Shown one piece after another: positions 16,912 to 25,335 of a stretch of DNA of 64,000 nt. Below the pieces are notes generated by a model. That model made no database searches. It saw only the letters and a program-made list of their open reading frames with translations, and was not told the origin of the DNA. Position 1 is the first letter of the stretch. Each line of letters starts with the position of its first letter. A program made the translations under genes and the position numbers. Source of the stretch: Oceanospirillaceae bacterium (GTDB lineage: Bacteria; Pseudomonadota; Gammaproteobacteria; Pseudomonadales; Oceanobacteraceae); assembly GCA_024234265.1 (NCBI GenBank), contig JACKOM010000009.1, positions 1-64,000 on the forward strand, read 5' to 3'.

Positions 16912-17673
16912 ATGCCAATAAAAGCGGTGCTGGTTGATTTAAGCGGTGTTTTATACGAAGGCAATCAGGTGTTGCCCGGCAGCGTTGCAGCCCTGCAAAC
17001 ATTACGCAGCGCTGGCCTGCAAATACGTTTTGTGACCAACACTGCGAGCCTTTCTGCCACCCAGCTTTTTACTCAGCTGAGTGATATGGGCTTCAACCCG
17101 CAAGCCGGTGAATTATTCAGTGCCCCCTTAGTGGCGCGGGAATATGCCCTGCAACATGGCCTGAATCCCTATTGCCTGGTGCACAGCAATATTGAAGCAG
17201 ACTTTGCCTGTTTTAATGGTGCACAACACGATGCCGTGATTCTGGCCGATGCAGGCGACAAATTAAATTATCAAAACCTCAATTATGCCTTTCAGTTATG
17301 CCACGGCGGCGCACCTTTAATTGCCGTGGGCAACAACCGCTATTACATGGCCAACGGCAAATTGCAGTTGGATGTGGGGGCTTTTGTGCAGGCCATCAGT
17401 TTTGCCAGCGGGCAAAAACCCCATGTGATGGGTAAACCCGATGGGGAGTTTTTCCGCAGTATTGTCAGCCACTGCCAGTTAAACCCGGCGGAATGTTTAA
17501 TGGTGGGAGATGACGCACTGAATGATGTACAGGGGGCACTGGATGCAGGCCTGCAGGCGTGCCTGGTTAAAACCGGCAAATACCGCAGTGGTGATGAACA
17601 ACAAATATCACCCACCGCCTGGTTATGTGATGATCTTGCCGCTTGTGTTCAGCAGCTTTTAAGCAGGGTTTAA
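16912..17673 (+). CDS. HAD-IIA phosphatase, LHPP/HDHD2-like
   Basis: 253 aa. Motif I is VDLSGVLYEG (Asp9 nucleophile with Ser where most HAD phosphatases have the second Asp), exactly the DxS variant of LHPP-type enzymes. Threonine motif II lies in RFVTNTASLS; the C2 cap follows; then GKPDGEFF (Lys) and VGDDALNDVQGA (acidic motif IV). LHPP relatives hydrolyse pyrophosphate or phospholysine/histidine; the substrate here is open. The GTGGAGGGCTGAC leader provides a good ribosome site. Convergent with the next gene, overlapping it by 15 bases at the 3' ends. Confidence 0.85.
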   Translation: MPIKAVLVDLSGVLYEGNQVLPGSVAALQTLRSAGLQIRFVTNTASLSATQLFTQLSDMGFNPQAGELFSAPLVAREYALQHGLNPYCLVHSNIEADFACFNGAQHDAVILADAGDKLNYQNLNYAFQLCHGGAPLIAVGNNRYYMANGKLQLDVGAFVQAISFASGQKPHVMGKPDGEFFRSIVSHCQLNPAECLMVGDDALNDVQGALDAGLQACLVKTGKYRSGDEQQISPTAWLCDDLAACVQQLLSRV

Positions 17674-18099
17674 ACTCTGCAGGTAATCCACCAGTTGTTG
17701 AATTTTCAGATTGGATAACTGGCGGTAATCAAAATAGGGGCTGACAATAATGCCCTGCTCTGCCTCAAGGTAAAAATCCCCTTCCTGCCACACCGGGCCT
17801 AATAGATTCTGCCCGTGTTGTTTACCTGTGATGATTTTAATACCGGCAAGCGCATGCACATCGCAGTACCCCCAATGCAAAAACTGCCGGCTGTTAGCGC
17901 GCAATAAAAAATCGTCACGGTAATTTTGCCAGGTTTGATAGCCCTTGGGTTGCCACAAAAAAGCAGTTTTCGCCGCACAGTTAATAATTTTGCGCCAGTG
18001 ATTACCGGTAGCCATCAGACTTTCTAATAACCTGTTATCCATCGCCGGCAATGTGCCCTGTGCCCCATCACATTGCATAAGGGGCGGTGCATGGGGCAC
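17659..18099 (-). CDS. Uncharacterised protein (about 127-146 aa)
   Basis: Not recognised. Soluble, Trp- and Tyr-rich (NHWRKIINCAAKTAFLWQPK, WQNYRDDFLLRANSRQFLHW), no signal peptide or membrane segment, no motif I can name. The 5' end is uncertain: GTG 18099 abuts the R2 element exactly, ATG 18078 and ATG 18042 are internal alternatives. The R2 insertion may have separated this gene from its original promoter. Convergent overlap with the HAD gene at the 3' end. Confidence 0.6.
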   Translation of the reverse strand: MPHAPPLMQCDGAQGTLPAMDNRLLESLMATGNHWRKIINCAAKTAFLWQPKGYQTWQNYRDDFLLRANSRQFLHWGYCDVHALAGIKIITGKQHGQNLLGPVWQEGDFYLEAEQGIIVSPYFDYRQLSNLKIQQLVDYLQSLNPA

Positions 18100-18369
18100 T
18101 AGGGAACCTCTGAATAACTCTGCACAGCGTCGCGCATGTGCTGCCAGTTGAGATTGGCAAGGCGGCGATTGCAGGAAATGACGGGGCCTTTACAAGATCG
18201 CCAACGCAGCCAGATCGGCTGGCAGCCTGCGCCCTGCGGGGCTTTGCGCAACAAACCAGCTCTGTGTTGCAGCTTTTTGACGTAACCCGTTATGCCTGCA
18301 AATCTGCGCCTTGATCTGCTTTGTTGCGTAAAGCCGACGCGGGCACCGAGTTATCCAGAGGTTCCCTAG
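18099..18369. repeat. R2 element, full copy 1 (MITE-like)
   Basis: About 271 bp bounded by 22-bp inverted repeats with one mismatch: CTAGGGAACCTCTGAATAAC TC at the left and GAGTTATCCAGAGGTTCCCT AG at the right. No transposase frame inside. The interior is shared with the inverted copy at 42.3-42.6 kb and the split copy at 2.0-2.7 kb, for example CGTAACCCGTTATGCCTGCA and GGCAAGGCGGCGATT. The palindromic CTAG at both ends may be a target duplication or part of the repeat. Confidence 0.85.
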
Positions 18370-18399
18370 AATATGCAGTTGTGGCGCATTCACGAAATA

Positions 18400-19044
18400 T
18401 CAGCCCTTACTGGCAATTTCCATCAGGGCATCAACAAATACTTGTGGCGGTTGCCCACCGCTGATGAGATATTTTTCGTTAATAATAAACGCCGGCACAG
18501 AGTTAATACCCATTTGTTTATAACGGGCTTCTTCCCCTTTTACTTTGGCGCGGTAATCGGCGTCATTTAAGGCGATTGCGGCTTCCACTTTTGATAAACC
18601 CACTTCTTCGATCGCAGCTAATAAAACATCACGATCATTCATGGCCTGCTGCTCGGTGAAATAACGTTTAAACAGGGCCAGTTTTAATTCGGTTTGTTTA
18701 CCTTTTTCACCCGCGAAGTGTAATAACACATGGCAATCCTGGGTGTTATAAATGCGCGATTCATCATTAAAATTAAAGGTAAAACCATAGGCCGCACCTA
18801 ACTGGCGGATACGCTCACGGTTGGCGGCGCTGTCCTGCTCAGTGATGCCATATTTTTCAATAATATGTTCACGCAGATTTTGCCCCGCAGGGCCCATCTG
18901 CGGATTTAACTGAAACGGGTGCCAGTGCAATTCCGCGTCGATTTTATCCTGCACACTGTCGAGTGCCGCCTGTAAATGGTTGTAACCAATAATGCACCAG
19001 GGGCACATCACATCCGACACAATATCAATTCTGAGCTTTTGCAT
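18400..19044 (-). CDS. DsbA-family oxidoreductase, FrnE type
   Basis: 214-aa cytoplasmic thioredoxin-fold protein (no signal peptide). MQKLRIDIVSDVMCPWCIIG carries the CPWC redox site (Cys14-Cys17); the helical insertion includes HWHPFQLNPQMGPAGQNLRE; the cis-Pro loop is GINSVPAFII. This is the FrnE-like branch of the DsbA/HCCA-isomerase family linked to oxidative stress. It begins two bases before the nnrU stop region, so it is translationally linked to the NnrU gene upstream. An ATG further upstream was rejected because it lies within nnrU. Confidence 0.88.
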   Translation of the reverse strand: MQKLRIDIVSDVMCPWCIIGYNHLQAALDSVQDKIDAELHWHPFQLNPQMGPAGQNLREHIIEKYGITEQDSAANRERIRQLGAAYGFTFNFNDESRIYNTQDCHVLLHFAGEKGKQTELKLALFKRYFTEQQAMNDRDVLLAAIEEVGLSKVEAAIALNDADYRAKVKGEEARYKQMGINSVPAFIINEKYLISGGQPPQVFVDALMEIASKG

Positions 19045-19046
19045 AT

Positions 19047-19583
19047 TCAGCCTGCCAGTAATACATGGAGATAACGAATCACGCCGTAGGCCAGCACACT
19101 GACCACTAACCACAACAGGTTTTGCCACAGGGCAACGGGTTTAAGCGGCATTTGCCAGTTCTGGCGCACGCCATTGCTTAACGCGTACAGGGCAAAACCC
19201 GCAAATAACAACACACCTTTTACATGGCCATTAAGCCACAGGTGCGCTACGCCCCACAAAAAAATGCCCACTAACATAGGGTGTTTAACCGCCTTGCCCC
19301 AGCTGTTTGGCATTTTTGGCGCAACTAAAAAAGCCACCGCCAGCAGCATCAGCCCATGGGTCACAAAGGGGGAACCCGGCAATGGCTGCCACAACCAGAT
19401 GTATTCGGCGCTGCGGTAACCCAGCACAATCAATATTAACCCCAGCAAGGCAATCAGACTGTAAACGGCTTTAAAACGCTTTTCACCATAGCGGGCCAGC
19501 AAGCTTTCACGCAGATTGGGTGCATAGGCCTTGAGCTGGTGGGGCACTAAAAATAAAAACAAACCGAGAACTAACCATGCCAT
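19047..19583 (-). CDS. nnrU: NnrU family membrane protein
   Basis: 178 aa, about six membrane helices. NnrU hallmarks: LFLFLVPHQLKAYAPNLRES at the N-terminus, YRSAEYIWLWQPLP, and the central KMPNSWGKAVKHPMLVGIFLWGVAHLWLNG with its His/Gly-rich helix. NnrU was named in denitrifiers beside NO/nitrite reductase genes; the mechanism is not settled and it resembles isoprenylcysteine methyltransferase-like membrane folds. Located far from nnrS (42.9 kb) in this window, but both occur. Directly followed by the FrnE-like gene. Confidence 0.85.
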   Translation of the reverse strand: MAWLVLGLFLFLVPHQLKAYAPNLRESLLARYGEKRFKAVYSLIALLGLILIVLGYRSAEYIWLWQPLPGSPFVTHGLMLLAVAFLVAPKMPNSWGKAVKHPMLVGIFLWGVAHLWLNGHVKGVLLFAGFALYALSNGVRQNWQMPLKPVALWQNLLWLVVSVLAYGVIRYLHVLLAG

Positions 19584-19702
19584 GGGATTTTCCTTTTTGT
19601 TGTGTGGCGGGCCATCACCTTAATGCAGGGCGGGCGCCGGATAAACCATAACCGCAGGATAAACTGTTGAATGGCTGGAACGCCCTGAAAAAACTCTGAC
19701 AT

Positions 19703-19773
19703 AGTCACTGCTGTCCCACAGTTTGAAACAAAAAAGCCCTGAATGAATTTAGATTTCATCCAAGGCTTTTTTA
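19703..19773. repeat. R3 small palindromic repeat, copy 2
   Basis: Contains ACTGCTGTCCCACAGTTTGAA and a hairpin AAAAAAGCC (19730-19738) ... GGCTTTTTT (19764-19772) with an inner ATGAA/TTTCAT pairing. The copy at 2094-2165 shares both blocks, but with the hairpin core in the other orientation. The T-rich arm means it could also terminate transcription on either strand, here of the YeeE pair. Confidence 0.6.
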
Positions 19774-19826
19774 GAGATGCCGCACAGCAGTACGCTAATA
19801 CGGCTTTTTAACTTCACGCTGTTTTT

Positions 19827-20243
19827 TTATTTACCGGCAAAAACCCGGCAGGCAATACGGTTACCCACAATCATGGCGGCGATAAATAACAGCACAGAGC
19901 CATTTTGCGAAAATAAATTCGCCAGTGCAGGCCCCGGGCATAACCCTACCAAGCCCCAACCCATACCAAATAAAACCGAGCCAATCACCAGGCGGCGGTC
20001 AATGCGGGTAAATACCGGTGGGTGAAACGCTTTGGCAAACAGGGGTTTTGCCATTTTTTTACTGATCAGCCAGAAAGCGATACTGAATATGCCAATGGCC
20101 GCAACCATCACCAGCATCAGTGCGGGATTCCAGTTGCCGAATAAATCCAGAAACGCACGCACTTTCGCCGGGTTGGTCATATCCGACACGATCAGGCCCA
20201 GGCCAAAAATTAAACCGGCCAGCAAGGCGGTAATCACTTTCAT
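19827..20243 (-). CDS. YeeE/YedE-type transporter, second half (DUF6691-like)
   Basis: 138 aa, four hydrophobic segments. MKVITALLAGLIFGLGLIVS and the C-terminal GMGWGLVGLCPGPALANL match the C-terminal half of YeeE/YedE (TsuA-like) sulfur-compound transporters. AGGAGG lies right before ATG 20243. Its start overlaps the stop of the preceding gene (ATGA), so together the two small proteins rebuild a full transporter. Confidence 0.87.
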   Translation of the reverse strand: MKVITALLAGLIFGLGLIVSDMTNPAKVRAFLDLFGNWNPALMLVMVAAIGIFSIAFWLISKKMAKPLFAKAFHPPVFTRIDRRLVIGSVLFGMGWGLVGLCPGPALANLFSQNGSVLLFIAAMIVGNRIACRVFAGK

Positions 20244-20641
20244 GCCAGACCTCCTAAATGCATCAGGGCTACGGTGAGCACACCGGCGCTGATAAAGGTG
20301 ATAGTCGCGGTAATAGAACGCACGGAAATACGCGAGGTGCCACACACACCATGGCCCGATGTGCAGCCGTTGGAAATATAAGTACCCACACCCACCAGCA
20401 GGCCCGCCAGAATCAGTAATACGGGGGAGCTTGTAATCTGCAGCTCGGGGGTTTTACCGCTCAGCCACACATACAAAGGGTAAGCACCCGTCAGGCCGGC
20501 CATAAAGCCCCAGCCCCACAGGGCATCAATGCGCTGAAACAAACGCGACAGAATACCGGTAATGCCGGCGATCCGGCCTAAACCCAGCCACAGCACGGCT
20601 GCGGCCAAACCAATAAGTGCACCACCTGCGAGTTCTGACAC
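20240..20641 (-). CDS. YeeE/YedE-type transporter, first half
   Basis: 133 aa, membrane protein with the family's signature Cys motif YISNGCTSGHGVCGTSRIS, the path for thiosulfate or a related sulfur compound in TsuA. GTG 20641 is preferred because GGAG stands seven bases upstream; a TTG at 20674 would lengthen it by 11 residues. Coupled to the downstream half by a 4-base overlap. The substrate is inferred from the family (sulfur transport); no sulfurtransferase gene is adjacent. Confidence 0.85.
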   Translation of the reverse strand: MSELAGGALIGLAAAVLWLGLGRIAGITGILSRLFQRIDALWGWGFMAGLTGAYPLYVWLSGKTPELQITSSPVLLILAGLLVGVGTYISNGCTSGHGVCGTSRISVRSITATITFISAGVLTVALMHLGGLA

Positions 20642-20712
20642 CTGTGTCTCCGCTGTTGGGTAAAAAGGCGGCAATCCTAGCCAATTTGGATGGATATTGA
20701 AACAAGAATGCC

Positions 20713-20735
20713 AGTTGCTAGTTGCTAGTTGCTAG
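20713..20735. repeat. AGTTGCT heptamer array containing the fabR stop
   Basis: Three exact AGTTGCT units and a partial fourth. On the minus strand they read AGCAACT; the fabR reading frame enters the array and stops at its TAG (plus-strand CTA 20725-20727), so the last Ser-Asn codons and the stop come from repeat sequence. Confidence 0.8.
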
Positions 20736-21372
20736 CGGCTGATGAATCCTGCTCTCGGTTTTGCGCGGCGGCCAGCACCCGGCTGCCGGCGATAATCAGG
20801 CGCAGCTCACGCACGATTTTTTCACTGAGCAGTTTGCGCTCGGCGGTATTCATTTCGAGGGCCTCAACCCCCTGGTTAAATACCAGCAGCACCATCATTT
20901 CCGCAACTTCGCTGAGGTGCGCCAAAGGCGGACGCAGGTTCTGGGACTGGTCACGTTTGAAGTCATCTTCCAGTTCTTCGGCAAAACGCCTGGTTTCGCG
21001 CTGGATGGCCACCCGGAACGGACGTGGGCCGGAGACAATATCGGTTTTCAGCAGACGAATCAGGTTAGGGTAGTTTTCAACAAACTCCATGAAGGTTTCC
21101 ACCGACGTGGTGATCACGGAGCCTTTGACCTTGACGCGGTGACGGGCTTGGCGCATCAGTTGGCGCAAAATCAGGCCCACCTGGTCCACCAGGGCCAGGC
21201 CTAAGTCTTCCATATCCACAAAATGACGGTAAAAAGTTGCAGGGGCGATACCCGCCTGACGGGTCACTTCGCGCAGGCTCAGGGCTGGAAAGCCCTTGTC
21301 TTTACTCAGCTCGAGGGCTGCATCAATGATGGCCTGACGGGTTTTTAATTTTTGTTCCTGGCGAATACTCAT
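20725..21372 (-). CDS. fabR: TetR-family repressor, FabR-like
   Basis: 215 aa. The DNA-binding half (QKLKTRQAIIDAALELS, LSLREVTRQAGIAPATFYRH) and the start of the ligand domain (LGLALVDQVGLILRQLMRQA, then SVITTSVETFMEFVENYPN) follow E. coli FabR closely, the repressor of unsaturated fatty-acid genes fabA/fabB that senses acyl-ACP/CoA. Pseudomonas DesT is a related alternative. No fatty-acid desaturase is next to it. The reading frame ends inside a heptamer array. Confidence 0.82.
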   Translation of the reverse strand: MSIRQEQKLKTRQAIIDAALELSKDKGFPALSLREVTRQAGIAPATFYRHFVDMEDLGLALVDQVGLILRQLMRQARHRVKVKGSVITTSVETFMEFVENYPNLIRLLKTDIVSGPRPFRVAIQRETRRFAEELEDDFKRDQSQNLRPPLAHLSEVAEMMVLLVFNQGVEALEMNTAERKLLSEKIVRELRLIIAGSRVLAAAQNREQDSSAASN

Positions 21373-21514
21373 GCCATCCCCCTATAAATGTGACGCTATT
21401 GTACTGGCTAATGCCGGGGGTGAAAGGGGCGCTGTGCCGGCATCTGTTAAAAATGTAATAAAAACAGCGCTTCACTGGCCAAAATGTCAGCCTGGGCTAG
21501 GCTCATTCAAACGC

Positions 21515-21721
21515 ATGATTGAAACGGATGTTATGGACAACACCCAAAGCAACCCTAAATGGCACCCCCTGCAAAATCGCTTTGCACCCAGCCGTGAGGC
21601 CCTGAAAGCGATTGAAGACAAACTCGCCCCCCTGGTGGCGGGCCTGTATGCAGCCCCTGGCTTACCTATGCAGCTCGAACTGGATCTGGAATTACCCTAC
21701 AACGGGCATATGAAACCCTGA
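21515..21721 (+). CDS. Small hypothetical protein (62-68 aa)
   Basis: Short frame MDNTQSNPKWHPLQNRFAPS ... KLAPLVAGLYAAPGLPMQLE, divergent from fabR and convergent with the CheX-like gene (1 bp between stops). Starts possible at 21515 or 21533. Unrecognised, no membrane segment; amphipathic and acidic at the end. Supported only by position and coding-like composition. Confidence 0.5.
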   Translation: MIETDVMDNTQSNPKWHPLQNRFAPSREALKAIEDKLAPLVAGLYAAPGLPMQLELDLELPYNGHMKP

Positions 21722-21722
21722 T

Positions 21723-22223
21723 TCAGAGGGTGAACCTGCCAACCTCTGCTTTTACCCGTGCATCGTCAAAACACACTTCGATAAAAAAACGCCCGGCTTG
21801 AGTTGTAAAAGGAATCACCACCACCTTGCCCTGCACTATGTGCTCAACGCGGTATACATCCTCACTGTGAATTTCCGGGGTGGCCAGCTCAAAGTTATAC
21901 CCCATATCCCACAGGCGGCGCTTGGCTCCGCCGGTGAGCATATTGGTAATTTCCCCCACCAGATCGCGGGCATCATCATTCAGCTCGGTGACGGGTTCAC
22001 CGAGCATGTTGTGGCAAATCTGCAGCAGGGTTTCGCGCTCAAAGCTGATGGCAATAGAGCCACGCACCAGCTCCCCTTCCATTTTGATAAAACCGCTAAT
22101 AACCCCCAGGGGGCGGGTATTGTCCTTCAGGTAAGGGGCAGCACTGTGGGCTTCCAGCAGGGCCATGGTGGCCAGCACTTCCAGAATGCTTTCAATAAAT
22201 GGATTGATAAATTGAACGTTCAT
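21723..22223 (-). CDS. CheX-like chemotaxis phosphatase-fold protein
   Basis: 166 aa. INPFIESILEVLATM at the start and the central LVGEITNMLTGGAKRRLWDM, with E-I-x-N in the middle, are the CheX/CheC-type signature; in CheX the Glu-x-x-Asn pair dephosphorylates CheY-P. No chemotaxis genes are nearby, as is common for stand-alone CheX proteins in Pseudomonas relatives. Target response regulator unknown. Confidence 0.83.
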   Translation of the reverse strand: MNVQFINPFIESILEVLATMALLEAHSAAPYLKDNTRPLGVISGFIKMEGELVRGSIAISFERETLLQICHNMLGEPVTELNDDARDLVGEITNMLTGGAKRRLWDMGYNFELATPEIHSEDVYRVEHIVQGKVVVIPFTTQAGRFFIEVCFDDARVKAEVGRFTL

Positions 22224-22289
22224 CGCGGCCCCCTCACTGCTGCAAGTTTAGACCAGGGCCGCAACTAACTCAGAAAGAGTTTCCTGGCG

Positions 22290-22964
22290 TTACACAGGCA
22301 AAAGCTCCGCTTCGGGGAAGGTCATGTGGAATACGGGCACCTTCACACCGAGCAATATATGTTCACGCTGCACCGGGGGGAAAAAATCCGCATCAAACCG
22401 GATATCCGTCACGCGCAGGGGCTGGGCCCAGCCCGAAGCACGCACCACGGTTTTCAGAAGCCCTGTCTCCGCTGGCTGAATAAAGGTGCGCAAGGTCGGG
22501 GGTAACAGCAAGGTAGTTACCGGTAACCGCAGCGGCAATGTGCTGACCTGTAAACGGCCCTTGCCCTGCCCACCCTGGCTGAATACGACGCTTTCCTGAC
22601 GGCCATCACGGCTGAACTGCATATCGGCCTGTTCTTTGGGAATGGCCCAGTTGCGCCGCCCGTTCACAATTGATGCTTCGCTGGAAACGTAAATTTTCGG
22701 GATATGAAAACAGCTCTGCCCGCCAAGACTAAAACGCCCCGGAATAAACAGTAATTCCTGGTAAGGGCCCGCGTCGGATTCGGCGTAATCCACCACCATC
22801 AAAGTGCCCAGCCCGCCTTTAAAGCCAGTCGCCGTGAGGGCACTGAGGCCCGCATAACGCTCATCAAAATCCTGCGGGAAACGGCACAAGAAAATATAAC
22901 CCGTGCCTTTGAGCTGCCAGGGGGCGGGAAAATACTGCACAGTCTGGAGGGGTGAATTCATCAT
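22290..22964 (-). CDS. Acetoacetate-decarboxylase-like (ADC fold) protein
   Basis: 224 aa. The stretch NGRRNWAIPKEQADMQF corresponds to the ADC-family motif in which Arg and a following Lys sit near the active site; FFPP and GLGTLMVVDYAESDAGPYQE also fit the family. The true acetoacetate decarboxylase Schiff-base Lys pair is not obvious, so the enzyme reaction is uncertain. Divergent from dapE, single gene. Confidence 0.65.
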   Translation of the reverse strand: MMNSPLQTVQYFPAPWQLKGTGYIFLCRFPQDFDERYAGLSALTATGFKGGLGTLMVVDYAESDAGPYQELLFIPGRFSLGGQSCFHIPKIYVSSEASIVNGRRNWAIPKEQADMQFSRDGRQESVVFSQGGQGKGRLQVSTLPLRLPVTTLLLPPTLRTFIQPAETGLLKTVVRASGWAQPLRVTDIRFDADFFPPVQREHILLGVKVPVFHMTFPEAELLPV

Positions 22965-23121
22965 TGCCTCTTCTTCTTGTTATGGCGGCGAAGTCATTCG
23001 CAGCCTCTAATGATAAATTTATCAACAGAGCCTATTCTGGCATCACAGGCACGGCAATGCTAGCATGCGCGCCATTCATTTTATGGCCAATAACAGCCAT
23101 CGCAGCCCGACGGACACCGAT

Positions 23122-24255
23122 ATGAGCGACAGCCGTACCCTGAATCTTGCCAAACAACTGATGACCCGCCAGTCAGTAACCCCCCTGGATGCGGGCTGCC
23201 AGCAACAGATGAAAAACATTCTGCAACCCCTGGGTTTTGCCTGTGAAGACATGCCCTTTGCCGACGTGGAAAACCTCTGGGCCCGTAAAGGCACTGCAAA
23301 ACCCGTGGTGTGTTTTGCCGGCCATACCGACGTTGTGCCCACCGGCCCCGCCGCAAAATGGCAGCACCCTCCGTTTGAGCCCGTGATTAAAGACGGCATT
23401 CTCTATGGCCGTGGTGCCGCCGACATGAAAGGCTCGATTGCTGCGTTTCTGGTGGCCACCGAAAATTTCGTAAAAAAACACCCCAACCACAAAGGCTCCA
23501 TCGCTTACCTGATTACCAGCGATGAAGAAGGCCCATCCATTAACGGCACAGTCAAAGTGGTGGAAACCCTCGAGGCCCGCGCTGAAAAAATCGATATGTG
23601 CATAGTCGGCGAACCATCCAGCACCAGCGTCTGTGGTGATGTGATTAAAAACGGCCGCCGTGGCAGCCTCGGCGCGGAACTCACCGTGCGTGGCAAACAG
23701 GGCCATGTGGCCTATCCGCACCTGGCGAAAAACCCGATTCACCTCGCCGCACCGGCCCTGAGTGAACTGGCAGCGGAAGTTTGGGACCAGGGCAATGAAT
23801 ATTTCCCGGCCACCTCTTTCCAGATTTCCAACATCAACGGCGGCACGGGTGCCACCAACGTGATTCCCGGTGAACTGCAGGTGGTGTTTAACTTCCGTTT
23901 TTCCACCGAACTGACCGCAGATGATTTAAAACGCCGCACCTGCGCCATTCTGGATAAACACGGCCTGGACTACGACATTAAATGGACCCTCTCCGGCCAG
24001 CCTTTCCTGACCGATAAAGGCGCCCTGGTGGCCGCCACCGTAGAAGCGATCCGCGAAGTGGCCGGCATTGAAACTGAACTCTCCACCTCAGGTGGCACCT
24101 CCGACGGGCGCTTCATTGCCCCCACCGGCGCCCAGGTGGTGGAATTAGGCCCCCTCAACGCCACTATCCACCAGGTCAACGAGCACGTGACCGCCGCCGA
24201 TCTGGACGTATTAACTGAAATTTACGAGCGCATTCTGGAAAAGCTGCTGGCCTGA
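23122..24255 (+). CDS. dapE: Succinyl-diaminopimelate desuccinylase
   Basis: 377 aa M20 metallohydrolase in lysine/meso-DAP synthesis: N-succinyl-LL-DAP to LL-DAP plus succinate. Di-zinc ligands are visible: His in CFAGHTDVVPTGP, Asp in GRGAADMKGSIAAF, Glu-Glu in TSDEEGPSINGT, Glu in IVGEPSS, and the final His in ATIHQVNEHV. GAAD follows family usage. Start taken at MSDSRTLNLAKQL, which gives E. coli length; an in-frame ATG at 23083 and one at 23065 are upstream. Overlaps rlmA by one codon (TGATG). Confidence 0.95.
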   Translation: MSDSRTLNLAKQLMTRQSVTPLDAGCQQQMKNILQPLGFACEDMPFADVENLWARKGTAKPVVCFAGHTDVVPTGPAAKWQHPPFEPVIKDGILYGRGAADMKGSIAAFLVATENFVKKHPNHKGSIAYLITSDEEGPSINGTVKVVETLEARAEKIDMCIVGEPSSTSVCGDVIKNGRRGSLGAELTVRGKQGHVAYPHLAKNPIHLAAPALSELAAEVWDQGNEYFPATSFQISNINGGTGATNVIPGELQVVFNFRFSTELTADDLKRRTCAILDKHGLDYDIKWTLSGQPFLTDKGALVAATVEAIREVAGIETELSTSGGTSDGRFIAPTGAQVVELGPLNATIHQVNEHVTAADLDVLTEIYERILEKLLA

Positions 24256-25091
24256 TGACAAACCATTACCTGTTATGCCCCGTTTGCCAGCTGAGCCTTG
24301 TTTCAGTGGGCAAACACTGGTCCTGCCCTGCCGGCCATCAGTTTGATGAAGCCCGTCAGGGTTACCTGAACCTGCTGCTGCCGCAACAGAAAAAATCCAA
24401 ACAGCCCGGCGACAACGCCGAGATGATTCAGGCGCGGCAGACCTTTCTGAATGCCGGTTATTACCAGCCGGTTTCCGACACCCTCAACCAGCTGGCGGTG
24501 GAGCATTTATTTAATCTGCCCAATCCCCACGTGCTGGATTTAGGTTGCGGTGAAGGTTATTACACCGAACGTTTGCAATTAGCCCTGCAGGATCACCAGA
24601 TCGCCAGCGAAATTTACGGCCTGGATATTTCCAAGCCGGCCATTCTGGCGGCCTGCAAACGCACGAAAAATATTCACTGGCTGGTGGGCACCAACGCCCA
24701 CCCACCGGTCAGCCCCGGCAACAGCCAGCTGATAGTGTCGATTTTCACCCGCATTATGGAAGCGCAACTGCGTGCATTAATTGCCGAAGACGGTTACCTG
24801 GTGACGGTCAATGCCGGCAGCCACCATCTGTGTGAATTAAAAGAAATTATTTACCCGGCGGCGCGTTACGAGGAATTCGATGTAAAAGCCCGCCTCGAAG
24901 GGTATTTCGAGCATCAGCACCGCACCACGCTGGATTACCCCATCTGCGTGCAGGGTGAAGCATTAAAAGCGCTGCTGGATATGACACCCCACACCTGGCG
25001 GGCCAACGCGGAAACCAAAGCCCGGCTCTATGCCCTTGAGCAGCTAAGCTTACGGGTGCATATGCATGTTGACTGGTTTAAACCATGTTAA
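24255..25091 (+). CDS. rlmA: 23S rRNA (guanine-N1)-methyltransferase RlmA
   Basis: 278 aa. N-terminal zinc ribbon YLLCPVCQLSL ... WSCPAGHQFDEA (Cys-x2-Cys, Cys-x3-His) then the SAM-binding VLDLGCGEGYYTERL and the family's RQTFLNAGYYQPV segment. RlmA methylates G745 of 23S rRNA in gram-negatives. Start overlaps the dapE stop; the small membrane gene overlaps its end by 7 bases, giving a tight four-gene run dapE-rlmA-82aa-128aa. Confidence 0.92.
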   Translation: MTNHYLLCPVCQLSLVSVGKHWSCPAGHQFDEARQGYLNLLLPQQKKSKQPGDNAEMIQARQTFLNAGYYQPVSDTLNQLAVEHLFNLPNPHVLDLGCGEGYYTERLQLALQDHQIASEIYGLDISKPAILAACKRTKNIHWLVGTNAHPPVSPGNSQLIVSIFTRIMEAQLRALIAEDGYLVTVNAGSHHLCELKEIIYPAARYEEFDVKARLEGYFEHQHRTTLDYPICVQGEALKALLDMTPHTWRANAETKARLYALEQLSLRVHMHVDWFKPC

Positions 25092-25333
25092 AAAAAGCCA
25101 TGGCCGCCCTGCGTGATCTGGCCGATGACCCCAACCGCGCCCTGCGCATTTTCATGCTGGGCTGCGGGATTTTTTTCTTAAGCCTGCTGCTGTTCTGGCA
25201 TTTTTATGCGGCCCTGCCGGGCAGCCTGCAGGATGAAATCATCACCCTGTTATGCCTGCTGCCCCTGGCCGGTGGTTTTGTCACCGCCGCCGTGGGATAC
25301 TTCGCCCTCAATTTCTACCGGTTTTTTCGCTGA
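25085..25333 (+). CDS. Small two-helix membrane protein
   Basis: 82 aa with two membrane helices (IFMLGCGIFFLSLLLFWHFY and LLCLLPLAGGFVTAAVGYFA) and a basic N-terminus. Unrecognised. Overlaps the end of rlmA and is followed after 2 bases by the next frame, so it belongs to the dapE-rlmA transcript. Confidence 0.7.
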   Translation: MLKKAMAALRDLADDPNRALRIFMLGCGIFFLSLLLFWHFYAALPGSLQDEIITLLCLLPLAGGFVTAAVGYFALNFYRFFR

Positions 25334-25335
25334 CC

